A stretch of DNA of 47,829 nucleotides from Coemansia sp. RSA 1804 (Eukaryota > Kickxellomycota > Kickxellomycetes > Kickxellales > Kickxellaceae), in NCBI GenBank assembly GCA_027578815.1, contig JANBTH010000040.1:1-47829 (forward strand), read 5' to 3'. Below are positions 20,179 to 32,493 of the stretch, in pieces (within the stretch, counting starts at the first letter, position 1; each line of letters starts with the position of its first letter). Below the pieces are notes generated by a model, which searched no databases, was not told the DNA's origin, and was given only the letters and a program-made list of their open reading frames with translations. Position numbers and translations under genes: made by a program.

Positions 20179-22084
20179 GCTGTTCTGTTCATTGTGAATG
20201 AGGAGTGGAAACGGAAGCAACGAACATGGCGATAGCCAAAAAGTGTGGCTCCAGATCAAATAACAACAACAAGAAAAACAAAACAAAAATAATGAACGTG
20301 CAGATTATGAAAGACCGAATGGAACGGTGGAATGATACTTGTGGTTGAGCTTGGTTTTCCTCCCTCTTTCCTTTTGGAGTTGAAAAGGAAAACCAACAAA
20401 AAAGGATAATACAACATTATGCAATGAAATACAATGCAATATGTGAAAAATACGTTATTTTTTACGCTCTCCAGTAAAATACGCACATAAAGACATGCGT
20501 TAGAATAAAAAAGATCATTTCATCAACAAAAATCTATACGCCCCTCGCCACCTTTCTAGCCTTCGCAGGGTAAGCAAGGGAAAAAAGGAAACAGAACAAA
20601 ACAAAACAAAACAAAACACAGCACAGCACAGCACAACAAACGAAAAAGGTACACATGCACTTTATGGTCGGCCTATCATTAGGAGACAAAAAAAGGAATC
20701 AATTCCATGGCAGCAGCCGGATTTGCTTTATTATTTAATAGCAATTAGAACGAACGGAAAAAACAAAAACAAACGCCCCATTTCAATGCTTGTTCTTGCC
20801 ACATTCGCAAAGTGTGGGTTATTTTTCTTTGCACTCACTGCATCCTTTTTACACACCAAATTGAGAGTAAAAAAGATAAACTAGCAAACAGAAAAATAGT
20901 GAAAAGATGGAAATGTGTTTTCTTTTCCTCCACACACACAGCAAGCAAACACACATGGCTTTTATAACCAAGTTCAGGAGGATATTCAGGAGAATGAATT
21001 AAAGAAAATAGATAATGTGACCATAGGAGGTAAATAAAGCAAACTCAAGAGAAGGGTTGGTAGACGGATGCCTTGGTATTTGTTGTGCATTTCTGCTGTA
21101 TCTGTACAACAAAAGTAATTATTTTGTTGATGCTATCCCTAGGGCTCTGAAACTTACTCTAGATATACGAAATACAATGCAATGGTATGAAATGAATCCG
21201 AACAAAGCGTAAAATATATAATCCGTATGTGGCGAAAAAGTACGTCTTGAACCTTATAATTATAATAACCAAACAATAATATACTTGCAGAATATAAAGA
21301 GAAAAATAAAGCAAAAATGAGAATTGAGCAAAATCTAGATAATTTTATATTTAGTTTTAAAAGGAACTAGATATTAGATATGAAAAAGAAACATTTCAAA
21401 GAAATAAAAGACAGAAAAGGGCTGGTATTAGTTCTCCCGCAGTCCATTCCATTTTCCCCATCCCCCCGAAATCATCCTCTATTGTCCTTGTTTTATCGCT
21501 TTTGCTGCCGCCGCCGGAGTTGACTAAATATCGGACACTGAAACAAGACTAACACTAACATCCTATTAGTGGTGCTCATGCAGAAGAAGAGAGGGTGGAG
21601 GAGGAGGGAAAGGGAAAGAAATGTTAACAGGTTTACTAAAAATAGAAGAATAAAAGCATTTCGGCACGCATATTTTGTTTGATTGTTCATGCTTTTTTTC
21701 TCTCGCATCATTTCCAACCACAGCAAAAAAGGAAACTTGTTGGCTAGTCTACCATTGTTCCATTCATCCATTCATCCGGGAAAGAGATAAAGGAAAGAGA
21801 GAGGTCTGAAGGAAAAGAGGAGAATCAAAGAAATAAACTGAAACTGCCAAGAGCAGAATTGATTTCTCTCGTTTTGTTGTTTCGTTTCACACATCCTTTT
21901 TACCATGGAGGTATTGTCTTTCATTCCTTAAATGTCTGCTGTTCACGGCAAAAGGACGAGAAGGCAAAACCAACAAGCAAATAAGCAAATAAACAAAATA
22001 AATAAATAAAGAATTCAACAAAGAACACATGTTCATAATCACATTTTCTTGGCTAAAATGGTATCCTGCTTGTGTCGCCGTCGT

Positions 22085-25000
22085 TTACACAGATAGTGTG
22101 AAGGTGGCTTCCTGCACTTGCAGCACAACCGACCGGTCTCCCGACCACGTCAGCTTGGCCGCTGCCATGACAGATGAAATGGGTAGTTCGTCTACAAGAG
22201 CAAACAAAGAAAGAAAAAGCAACGGCAGATACACAACTTTAGCAGCAATAAGTACCTGGCAAACATCGCAAAGCAAACACAAAAAGAGAGAGAGATAGAG
22301 CTTGACTTACCTGCATGGTCCAAGAACCCAGCGGGGATCTTCATAGTCTTGCTTGCGGCGACAGAGCCCTGCGGCGGCGGAGAAGGCGCGGCAGAATCGC
22401 CATCGTTGCTGTTGCTGTTACCGTTGCCACTATCAGAGATGCGCGGCTGCGAAGCCGAGGATCCCCAAAACAGGGAGCGCGCAAACATGGCCAGGGCGCT
22501 TGGTGAAGGATCCCAGATGCTGAGCAGGCCATCGCCCAGCGTAAACGACGCAACACGGTCGGCAGCTGGCGACACAGCGACGGCGGCAACCGACGATGTA
22601 GTAGGGGCGGCGTATACGGCGGTTCGCGTGGCTGAGCGCAGGTCATAGGCGGTACAGACGCCGCCGATGCCGCCGACGACCAGACACTGCGCCGTCGCGT
22701 GGAATGCAACACACGGATACGCTCGCACGAGGCCCTGCAGAGCCGCTCCCGCCGCACCGATCAGCGCACGCCGCTCGCGCGTCCTCTTTGGATCGATTGC
22801 GCACACAACCGCCGCCGCTAGTGCCTCTATATGAGAGTACATGTGCGTCGGATACTTTTGCGCTGCTAGTCCCACCAGCTGCAGCGCACCGCGTCGCTCA
22901 CGCAGCGTCTGCTGCTCTGCCGTTCCGCTGTCGCGGGTCTGCACGCCTGCACCGTCATTGTCTTCTCCACCATCGCCACCGCGGAGGATCTCACACACCG
23001 CGCTGCTGACAACCGCTGCATCCGATGTGCAGATGCGCAGAAGCGCCGACTTTGCTAGCGCTATCATGCTAAACGACACTGCGCTGCCGCTACTGCCATC
23101 GGAGCCGGCCATGCTTGCTGCGCGCGGACGCCGGCTGCGCACCGAGGCGCCTTGCAGCGGCGTATCATGTGACGCCGGCATCATCTGGCGTGTTGTCGCC
23201 GCCTCGGCTTGGCGTCTGTCCATTGCTGCGCGCGCCAGCGATAGTGACAGCGACAGCGTGTCAGGCGTGGCAGCCCTGCTCGGACGTCCGCTGGCACTGC
23301 CACTGTAGCTGTGCTGAGCTGCCGCTCCCAGAGTTGCCATCGATACGCCCGACATCGTTCTGCGCAGCCCCAGGCCCTCGCCATCCACAACCGCCTCCTC
23401 TGAAGCACCCATCATAATCGACAGCAGACTGCGGATCACCGCATGGCAGTCGAGGTACGGCTTGAACGTCGCAAATCCGCGGGACATGAGCTCAATGCCC
23501 ACCATCCGCGCACGCACGCCAATCGTAGGCATCGTCACCAATGCCTGGAGCATTGTGGCTGCCATACTGCGCGCCGTCAGCGGCAGCAACGACGGGAAAT
23601 CGGTGCCTATGACACACACAATCGTCAGCGCATATAGGCCCTCGGCATCCATTGCTCCTGGCGCACTCCGTGCCACTACATGCGCCCCTTACAATATACA
23701 AAACAAAACAAAATGCAGAAATGTTAACATATACACTACAGCTGTATAGGGCGAGTGCATCGCTATGTGCGACAGAGCATTATGCCAGAAACGGAGTGGG
23801 GAACAAGTGCAATAACAATCCCTTTCCTTCGTCTTTCTTCGCATCCGTTTTTGGAGGACAAGGCGTGACATAGCAACCAAGCAAGCAAAGAAACAAAAAA
23901 ATGAAAGACCCAAGCATCGTTTTTCTTCCTTTCTCATGCCCCACGGTTAAAACCTGCTTTCTTGAAAACCTTGAATTGACACAAGACGAGCAAGAACAAT
24001 AAGACAGAAAGAAGCCTTCCTCCCCTAAATATATTTTTCCACTATTTTTCCATTTTACCGTTGCCACAACGACACTCGGATTTGGTTGAATAACTTACAC
24101 AACGATGACCAGTAGAACAATTCAGCCCTCCTCTGTCGCTCGGCGATACCATGAATCACAGAAAACACAAGCGTTCTGGCTGCACGTTGCAGGCTGGCTA
24201 TAATACATGAAAAATAATACACAATATCAATAGCAACAACAAAGAAACCCATATACAATTCAAGCAGTGTTGGCCGTTTTTAGAACAAACCATTATCCAT
24301 TATTCAACAATAAAACAAACAAACAAGCAAGCTTCTGTTTTTCCTTTTTCCATTATATGCTTCTCTTACTTACCATTCGACGACTGCCAGTATTGCGCCA
24401 ACGCCTGCAATGACAGGGGCTTAAAGTTCGGCCCCACTTCTGTCTGTAGCTTGCCCACGTAAAAGTTTATGATCTCAACGGCCTTTTGTTCATCGCCTAG
24501 CCTCCCAACATGTACACAAAATATAGAAAAAAAAACAGCAACATGTGGCGGCATAAATATCCAACTCAGTTAGTTAGTTGTCTGGTACATATGAAACATG
24601 GCCTTCATTGCTTCTAGATAGAAAAGCATTCAGCCAATCAAACTTACCTTGCAGCGCACTACGTGAAAGCACAAGAATAGCAAGCATCCGCTGGGCGTTG
24701 AGCAATGGAGACACGCACCAGCTCGAACATTTGTCACGAACATCAGGAAACACCACAGTAGTGGTAGAAGACGCTTCGTCGTCACTCTGATGACGACGAG
24801 GAGGCCCGCCGACAGCCAGCGACACGTTAGGCAGAGGCGTCTGCATTCCAAACACACGGTGCTTGGCTGCGTCCAGCGATTTAGAAACACCCCAAGTGCA
24901 CAATACCGACAGAAGCATAAGTGACGCACGCAGTGGGTTAGTCATCATCGCCAATGAGGAGCAGCTATCATCTTCGCTGGCAAGAAGCGCACGCATAGCG

Positions 25001-27528
25001 TCGGCGTCGGTGCCTTCGGGTGCTATCCGCGCCGCTGCTGTCTGCAGCGACATCACGTCAATCTCAAGAATCAGCGCCGCTGGCGTCCTTGCTCCGCCCA
25101 ACGGCGCACATCGTGCACCAGCAGGCGTCAAAAGCGCAAGTCTGGCCCACAGCGCAGAGTGTCCACTCGCACCAATGTTGCTGTTGTTGTTGCTGCTGCT
25201 GCTGGGACTGCTGGTGTTGTTCCTGCTGCTAGTGTTGCTGCTGCTGGTCGCTGCGGCGCTGGCTCCGTCAGAGTCCTCGACCACAGTGGCGCCCACAAGA
25301 TGAGCCACCGACACAGTGCGCTTCGTGCTGTCAGAATAGCAAATGTCAATCTGCGCGCGATTCCAGCTCACCAATGTCCGGACGGGCTGTGCATAGTGTG
25401 GAGCCGTCACGTGTATACGGTCAAGCAACCGCATCGATACCAGCACAGTCGAGTTGTCGCTGCCAACGCCAAGCACGAGCGTATCAAGCTCGGCGCACAG
25501 CGCCTCATGCTTCTCGGCCTCCTGCCACGCCACACGGTTGGCTGGAAGAAGCACAGCGCTCAGGCGCACGATAGGCGCAGACTGCGCTGCAAGAACGTTG
25601 AGGCACACTCCGGTGGCCAGGTCCCAGATCCGCATCGATAGATCCTTGCTTGCGCTGACTAGCAAGCTGCAGCCCGCGGATGCCGTGTCGTCTGTGCGTT
25701 GTCTGTTGACTAGTGTCGGTGGCTGCCATTCGTAGAGAGCGCAAACAGCCTCATTGTGCCCGCTAAAGCTAGCTGCGTTGTCAGCAGACGGTTTTTGCTC
25801 TGGTTCCTCAGTTTCCACCATCATCGATGTCGGTGACACCACCCGAATCGCTCCATCGCTGTATCCAAGCACCAGACGGCCGCACCGCAAAACAAGCGCG
25901 CTTGTTACGTCGCGCGCCCCACACACACGGGCAATCCAGTCGCGCCATAGCCTACTCATCTGAAAAGCGTGTGGATTGCCTATCCATGGCACCTCCGCCA
26001 GTTTCCGCTTTGCAGATGCTGGCAAATTCGAGTTTGAGTGTGGGTTGTTGGCGCTTCCACTGATCGATGACAATGGCAGGGGAAACGCCAACGTCAGCGT
26101 GTGGTCGTCGGGTGTGCTTGTATACGTAAGAAGAACATCGATTGGGCTGCCGTCTCTGCCGTTGCCACTGCTGCTGTGAGCCGCCACCGCCTTACCAAGC
26201 GCAGACGCCGTGCCTGTCACCTGCATACCAGCCAGACTGGTCACCGCCGGATGCTCGGGCAGACGACCGGTGGCCTCAAAGTGCCTGCTTCTTAGCATGT
26301 GCATCCCAGCGCTGCCGCCTTGTACTGAAAACTGCGAGCACACACTGAGTACGTTTCCCGCAATGTCCCAGATCACGATATCTGATTTGGCGAGGAATCC
26401 GGCACCCGCAAACCACGCGCCGGCAGACTGCTGCGAAGGTGACGGTTTCCACCGAAGTGCTTCATGCAGCTCCCCGCTTTTCTGCGTTGCAAACAGCCGC
26501 ACAAGCGTAGGTGAAACTACTAGGAACTCATCGTCGTTGTGCGGATTAATCACCAGACTGCTGGCCATGTTTCCCGCGTTGTTGCTGGCGCTGGTGCCGC
26601 CTAGCGATGACTCGTACTGCGCCTCGAGCTGAAACATTGGTGTCGTGCGGGTCGTGGTTGCACTTGGCGACTCGGCTCTCTCGCCATCAGAGTGCACACT
26701 TTCGGTGCCCGACTCCGCAGCGCCTTCTCCGCCTCCTGAAAAATCGGGGTCTACAGCCACTCCAATAGCTGCCAAGTCGGCCGATCGACCAAACATATCA
26801 TGCTGCTGCTGCTGCTGCTGAGTCAGTGCAAACTCGTCGTAGCGCCAGATGCGGATGGTGCCTGCTGTTGTGCACGTAATAAGTTGGCTGCCAAACTGGT
26901 CCTTACGTTTGCGTAGCGCATGGGCGGTAACCCACTCGGCTGGGTGTGGTGCCGTCCACTCATATGCAATCTCAAGCGACGGGTAGCTGAAGACACGCGC
27001 CGCGGGCACACCGAAACCAAAGACAAACAGCAGATCCTCGGCCGCCGACTGGTATTCGACCGTCTGCAAAGACACGCCAACCGCCGATGGCTGTAGCTGA
27101 TGTGCACCAACAGCAGCAGCATCCTCCTGCAATACCGCCCGTGAGCGCGATATACATCGGCCATCGACTGCGCTCCACACAATAACAACGCCATCGGCCG
27201 AGACACTGATCAACGTCTCCTCGCTTCCCTCGGACGATGGCGAACTTACTTGCGCCGTCCGCAGAGCCACCACTGGGGTGCGGTGCGCAGCTAGAAGACA
27301 CATTGGTCGTAACTGCATGCCATCTTCCTCCTTCTCTACCTCTGCTGTTGTTTCTGATGTGCCGTCTGCTTGTTTCTCAGCCGTCTCTAATGTATATAGC
27401 CATATCCATCCATCGGCGTCTCCGCACGCTGCGCCGTTCTTCAGCGCCGCCACTGCTGTCACCTGTCCCGTCGCTGGGTTGGCCGCCGCATTCCATGCTG
27501 CCAGCCGTATGTGCAACGACGAGGACAT
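22085..27528 (-). CDS. WDR7: WDR7 / rabconnectin-3 beta-like WD40 protein
   Basis: Five exons join cleanly: 27528-24648, 24496-24374, 24197-24099, 23675-22311 and 22191-22085. The predicted protein has 1524 residues and the frame closes at a TAA. All four donors read GTAAGT and all acceptors end TAG. The N-terminal two thirds carry WD40 repeats (for example LISVSADGVVIVWS, TAGTIRIWRYDE, LLVSASKDLSMRIWDLATG), broken by Ser/Asn/Gln-rich inserts. The C-terminal part has helical-repeat features (PNFKPLSLQALAQYWQ; QRAARTLVFSVI; EGLYALTIVCVIG) and ends with strands like KLTWSGDRSVVLQV, as in animal WDR7. WDR7 with DMXL1/2 forms rabconnectin-3, which promotes V-ATPase assembly and Rab3 signalling. 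Budding yeast has Rav1 but no WDR7. The gene is divergent from the lipase gene. The family call is from motif order, so moderately strong. Confidence 0.85.
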
Positions 27529-28109
27529 TGTCCAATCCTGTGTTGTAATTTGTGGCCAGTGCTGCTGATTATGGCCCTTGTTGCAATTGTTTAGGCAATG
27601 CTAAAAGTACATCTAGTGTTGTTTCTAGGGAGATAATTAGAAAAGAGGTAGTGGCGGTGTTACACCTACTGTAGTATAAAAAGATAAATAAACAAGTGGG
27701 GAAGATAGCGAAAAAAAAGCAAAATGCCAAATGCTAAAGTGCACGCTCTATTTTAGTTTTTCATTTCGCATAATATTTTTTGGCTCAAGCATTTCGTCAC
27801 ACATCAGTCTAAAAGTATATTGCCAAGGATGAGCGGAGGTTTTTCCTTTTCTTCTCTTTTCTTTCTTTTCCTTATTAGAAATCGTTGTGTATTCTATGTT
27901 GCATTTGCCATTATTCATTTATATAGCATTATGAACTCTTAAAAGAGGGTTCTCTTTTTTACTTTTCTTTATTGCGAGAGTTCTCTCTACTTTTGAAAAT
28001 TCAGCGGCATTTATTCACCCTTTTCCTCTCGTTCCTTCATTACCACAAGACGCTTCATGTACGCTTGCTGTGCACAACAGAAAAGGCAAAAATAGCAACA
28101 GCAACTACA
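27529..28109. promoter_or_regulatory. Divergent promoter WDR7-like / C2-lipase
   Basis: This is a 581 bp intergenic region with no gene. The lipase side has a pyrimidine tract (about 27838-27872, CTTTTCTTCTCTTTTC-like) and further CT-rich sequence to 28050. AT-rich stretches lie in the centre (about 27745-27790). The upstream extension of the lipase open frame starts at a TTG and does not look like protein. Confidence 0.45.
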
Positions 28110-31100
28110 ATGAAGATACCTCTGCCAACTGGAAATGTAGCAAAGAGAGAGGCCGAGGGGACAGCTATCAAGCCCAGCAAGGAAAACGATGCCCGAAGTG
28201 GGGATACAGATAGTCTAAACAAGAGCACTAGCGCTAGTGAATGTCCAGTGACGCCGGCCACATTATTGTCCATGCCCATGGCACCACAACGGGCTGTTTT
28301 CAGATCAGCAAACGCAAATGTTGGGATGTTCCGCATGCCCAGTGGTAACAACATTGTCCATGAACAGACAACCCGCGAAGATGAACAGAAGCAGACAAAA
28401 AGTTCCAACCAAACCCAGGAACCTGTAAATACGACAACGAACAGGCAGGACAGTTCCGATGCATTGGGTGTTGAGTGGGCTAATGAGCGGCTCGAAGAGC
28501 TGAGTCTAGAAATCAGCAAACTCATTAAAGACGACACGCAGCCCGCTGAACATAAGACCGCTGACACTGAGCACATAGATCACAGATCTGACCGGACTCT
28601 AGATATCCAGACTACAAAGTCTGCACACAAGCGTGTCCCGTCGATTCCAGAACCCAGAAACAGCAGAAGAAGCAGCAGCAGAAATCTAGTTGACGGACTG
28701 AGCATCAGCCAGCAGCCGCTCAATCTCTACAAGGTGCCCGCTGGTATCATGCAGGTGTTTGTGATGGGCGTGCACCCCAGCAATCCGATCAGCCGATCAT
28801 ACGTGGTGGTTCGACTGGGCGACCAGGTGTTCCAGACTTCGGTGTCTAAGACTCCGACCGGGAGCTGGAACGAGGGGTTTGAGCTTATTGTATCGTACCA
28901 CATGCAGCTCTTTGGGACCGTGCACCTTGACGTGTACTCGAGCAACATGCTTCTTCCGGACACACATATCGGTCGTGCTGAGATCAAATTGTCCCTTCTC
29001 GAAGGATTCCCTGAAATCTTTACTAGCTACTACGAGGTGTGGGACAAGAAGCTGGCAGCGTCGACGGTTCCCGAGCAAAAGCAGCGGGAGGTGATTTCGA
29101 AAAATCTGGGCGCTCTACAAGTGCGCATCAACTACAGGTTTCAGAAGCTCGAGGATCCGGAGCCCAAGATTGCCAGATCTCGAGGCGTGCACATTGCTGG
29201 CACCTTGCCCAACCAGCTAGTTAACCGGATAGCAGAGAGCCAGATGGGAGGAGGGGATTCGGCGGCTTCTTTTGATCAGCAACCCATTGAGGACCTTGTC
29301 ACTAGATTTGCTAACGAGTTCAACAAGTACATGGATATGGCGCGTGTCCATGGCCGTCAAGCGTTTATACGCAAGGGAACAACAGCGACAGCGACCGCTG
29401 GCGATCCGCGGTCTGGCGCGGCTGGTGTGAAGCAGGATGACGCTGGGTTTGCCAGAGTCGACGATGATGCTGTAAAACCCGAGGAAATGGTAGGTGGCTC
29501 GAAGCCCCAGGATGCTGCAACATCAAAAGGCGGGGGTCCTGGTGGATGGTTTTCTGAGCTGTTCTCGGGTCTGTCTTCTACAGCAGCGACAGCACCACCA
29601 ACAGCCGATGGCACATCTACCAGCACCGACGTAAAAGCGCCAAATAACGACAATAATAGCAACGATGGCAAGCAAAAGGATGCTGCCCAGACAGCAAATG
29701 ACCGGACGCTGGTGCAGTCATTGACTAGCATGTTTATCTCGCCATCAGTTTTCATGGTCGTCAAGAGCCTCGACAGGCTGATTGACACATTCAACCAAGG
29801 AATTGAGTTATCGAATACCGAGCTCCTTGGCGGACTCCTGACGCTGTACAAGTTCTACAATGAGGCTGACATCCCCGGAGTCACTCGGCCGCACAAGGGC
29901 CAGATAGTCGAGAGTGTGGAGCAGTTGCAGGTGCCCGGCCATTACGCGCGCTTTGCACTGGCCACGTATGGATGGCGTGCGCTGTATTTTTTCAATCGTG
30001 GCATAACTCTGATGGACGGAGCAAAGATTGACTCTGACGTTACCAGTGTTCTACAATACCTTAACATGGCGCCTGAGGATCTCCTTGGCTACGAGTTCCG
30101 GAGCTCGCAGCTGTTTTGTCCAAGCTACTTTGTTGCGCACGACAGACAGTACGACGCGGTGGTTCTTTCGGTGCGTGGCACGATGAGCGCAGAGGACACG
30201 GTTGTTGATCTCTCATGTGAGTACACAAAATGGAACGGTGGGCTAGTGCATAGCGGTATGCAGGCGTCGGCGCACTGGCTGTTTGTCAAGGTAGTGCCGC
30301 GGATCCTAGCGTACGCGCGGAGTCAGGGCATCCGGCGCATCCGGATAGTCGGCCATTCGCTAGGCGCATCGACTGCAGCGATCCTGATGATCATGGTGCG
30401 CTCCGTGCGCGACCGGCTGCGTGGTCTTGGCGTTGACATGGACGAGTACGATATCAGGGCCTACTGCTATGGCCCGGCGCCTTGTGTCTCCGATAACATT
30501 GCGGACCGCTTCAGAGATTGCATCGACACATATGTCAACAGAGACGATATTGTGCCCCGTCTATGCTACGGATCCGTCTCAGACTTTAAGCGCATGTCAG
30601 TCAGCGCCTCCGACGAGGCCGACAACCTGGCGCAGCGCCTGTATGCGCCATTCGAGGACTCTGTGCTCCAACAGCGTCGGTGGAAGGACAAGTTTTCGCG
30701 ATTGATGCAGATACGCAAGGATATTGTGGCGGCGCAGGAAAATCTTCATCTTGCGCTGCCTGGCACCATCCACCACATTGTGTCGTATCGGGGCGGTGCT
30801 GGCGGGAAGGACAAGCGGGCTCCTCAGGATCCAGAGCTGGATGTTACTTTTGGGAAGCACGAGCTGTTTGGCGATGTGCGTGCAACTGACACGACAGACG
30901 ACAATGGCGCTGCTTCTGATGGCCCAGGCGATAGCGAGGGCGCGACAACTCCCACTCAACCGCCGCCCCCGCCGACGCCCGAGACACAGGTACAACAGGA
31001 ATGCGTGGACCCAGAGGAGCTGGCCGACGCAATTAATACGCCTATTGGCAGGGAGCCGCCTGCGGCAGTGGCGACGGATGTCCCAAAGCAGCCGGACACG

Positions 31101-31376
31101 CGCGACGGCAAGACAGCCGGTGCAGCGGCCTCTGGCACAGTTGGCGGCAGCGACAAGTTCTATCCTGCTTGGGTGCAGCGTGTGCCAAACAACTCGTTTC
31201 GCGAGATCATTCTGCGGTCCACCATAGTCACCGACCACATGCCGAGTGCCTACGAGCTTGCGTTTGAGCATGCCATTGAGACGCAGCTGCACGAGCGGCG
31301 GCTAATGAGCAGGCGTAGACGGACCAATAATCCGCCCGATGAGTCGTTGCCTAAATCGCAGGATGTTCCAAGGTGA
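28110..31376 (+). CDS. C2-domain class-3 lipase, sn1-specific diacylglycerol lipase-like
   Basis: This is a 1088-residue protein in one exon from the ATG at 28110, the first Met of the frame. An N-terminal polar region of about 205 residues is followed by a C2 domain (about 210-310: GIMQVFVMGVHP, SYVVVRLGDQVFQTS, GSWNEGFELIV, DTHIGRAEI). A linker rich in G/S/T/D comes next, then an alpha/beta-hydrolase lipase class-3 domain (about 590-890). The nucleophile elbow is GHSLGAS with S750. The oxyanion-side strand reads VVLSVRGTMSAEDTVVDL. The acid is probably D812 or D813 in YVNRDDIVPRL, and the base H888/H889 in GTIHHIVSYRG. This organisation matches DAG lipases that release monoacylglycerol from membrane DAG. 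Unlike animal DAGL there is no clear four-helix N-terminal membrane domain. The C-terminus is P/T/D-rich, then basic. The substrate is inferred. Confidence 0.9.
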   Translation: MKIPLPTGNVAKREAEGTAIKPSKENDARSGDTDSLNKSTSASECPVTPATLLSMPMAPQRAVFRSANANVGMFRMPSGNNIVHEQTTREDEQKQTKSSNQTQEPVNTTTNRQDSSDALGVEWANERLEELSLEISKLIKDDTQPAEHKTADTEHIDHRSDRTLDIQTTKSAHKRVPSIPEPRNSRRSSSRNLVDGLSISQQPLNLYKVPAGIMQVFVMGVHPSNPISRSYVVVRLGDQVFQTSVSKTPTGSWNEGFELIVSYHMQLFGTVHLDVYSSNMLLPDTHIGRAEIKLSLLEGFPEIFTSYYEVWDKKLAASTVPEQKQREVISKNLGALQVRINYRFQKLEDPEPKIARSRGVHIAGTLPNQLVNRIAESQMGGGDSAASFDQQPIEDLVTRFANEFNKYMDMARVHGRQAFIRKGTTATATAGDPRSGAAGVKQDDAGFARVDDDAVKPEEMVGGSKPQDAATSKGGGPGGWFSELFSGLSSTAATAPPTADGTSTSTDVKAPNNDNNSNDGKQKDAAQTANDRTLVQSLTSMFISPSVFMVVKSLDRLIDTFNQGIELSNTELLGGLLTLYKFYNEADIPGVTRPHKGQIVESVEQLQVPGHYARFALATYGWRALYFFNRGITLMDGAKIDSDVTSVLQYLNMAPEDLLGYEFRSSQLFCPSYFVAHDRQYDAVVLSVRGTMSAEDTVVDLSCEYTKWNGGLVHSGMQASAHWLFVKVVPRILAYARSQGIRRIRIVGHSLGASTAAILMIMVRSVRDRLRGLGVDMDEYDIRAYCYGPAPCVSDNIADRFRDCIDTYVNRDDIVPRLCYGSVSDFKRMSVSASDEADNLAQRLYAPFEDSVLQQRRWKDKFSRLMQIRKDIVAAQENLHLALPGTIHHIVSYRGGAGGKDKRAPQDPELDVTFGKHELFGDVRATDTTDDNGAASDGPGDSEGATTPTQPPPPPTPETQVQQECVDPEELADAINTPIGREPPAAVATDVPKQPDTRDGKTAGAAASGTVGGSDKFYPAWVQRVPNNSFREIILRSTIVTDHMPSAYELAFEHAIETQLHERRLMSRRRRTNNPPDESLPKSQDVPR

Positions 31377-32493
31377 GAATCCAAGCGTAATCCGACTTAT
31401 TTCTCTCCGCCGCCTCCTTTCAATGCATCATATTGCTTGTCGCTAGTTGCTATTAATGTCGTTGTATCAGTTTGGCGGACAATGACTCCTTTTGGTTTTG
31501 GTTTAGCGCTGTTTTTCTTCTTACTAACGTTGTGCCGAAAATATAGATTGATTTCTAGGAACAACCCGCTGATTCTCTTGGCGTTGTTTGTGCAATAACG
31601 GCTCCCTGGCCACTAAATCAATGCTTTTTTTTTTATAAAAAAGTACATGTTTGGTTGTTGATTATGGACGATATAATAAAGGAAAGGCTTAGTGGTTTGA
31701 TATGTATTCTGTTGTATTGGGGTTGCTATTGAAATAATATAGAATATAGGACATTGTAAACCCAGATAAGGAGAAAGGCAAACAAACATTGCCGTTTTAT
31801 TTTGATTTGGCTTGTTGTTTTTCTATTAGGCGGTTTTCATACTTTGTAAAAGATAGAATACTATAACACCCTAGTTAACTGTCTGTGGTAGCATTTTCCT
31901 TCTTTTTCCCTGTCACTTACGCCCCTCTTTTCCTTTTCCCCTTTACTTTTCTTTTAATCGGGTTGATATTGTTTTATTTATTGCCGAATACAAGAAACAA
32001 TAGGGAATATTAGGTGTGCAATATTTTGAAATAAAATATTATTGTACCAACCAAAAAGATAATTTTAAATGTGAAAGTGCATATGGAAAACTTTTGTGTT
32101 ATTAATTTTGTAGCTCATTTTGTGGCTTGAAAAAGGCAAAAAGTAATCTCATGGAACAAACAATAAACAAGTTCTTATTTCCACTCTCTTTCTCTCCTTC
32201 AAGCATATCTAAACAATTTTCTTTATTCATTTTTGTTTATATTTACTGCCATTATTTGCTATAGCAAGAGAAAGCGAAATATAAAATTAGACTACTTTTA
32301 TATTTGCTTCTCTGCTATTCATTTGTGGCTACTATATTTTCTCTCCTACATTTTCCTGCACTGCTATTCACTTGTATATTCTTGAATCTATTACTGTAAT
32401 TTTATCCTGTTATTCATTTTCAAGTCTCTTGTATTATACACCACGCTAGATAGTACAAACAAATATTAGAAAGTAGTACATATAGACAAAAGG
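31377..32493. other. AT-rich intergenic region, lipase to membrane protein
   Basis: These 1117 bp contain no supportable gene. A T-run lies at about 31627-31636, just before a TTATAAAAAA-type stretch. A perfect TTATTTATT nonamer occurs at 31974-31982. From about 32160 to 32410 the plus strand is rich in pyrimidines (CTTTCTCTCC, TTTTCTCTCC), as upstream of other starts in this window. Confidence 0.5.

Larger units (their letters stand above)
18847..22084. promoter_or_regulatory. 3.2 kb gene-free region upstream of the C2H2 gene and downstream of the WDR7-like gene
   Basis: I see no supportable coding exon here. Open frames such as 19476-19793 and 21493-21771 on minus are low-complexity and lack family motifs. 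The plus strand is markedly purine-rich in blocks (about 18940-19030, 19600-19760), so the strand of the C2H2 gene is pyrimidine-rich. Small repeats include AAGCC units (18887-18911), three GTGGAGCGT-like units (20053-20080) and CAAAA then CAGCA units (about 20594-20635). Two overlapping perfect inverted repeats occupy 20099-20178. The region may be a long promoter plus 5' leader of the C2H2 gene, or may hide a noncoding RNA. Confidence 0.45.

Noticed and set aside
19104..21771. Short open frames in the 3.2 kb gene-free region as possible genes
   Set aside because: They are purine/pyrimidine-skewed, low-complexity, and end at random; no splice combination gave a recognisable protein.
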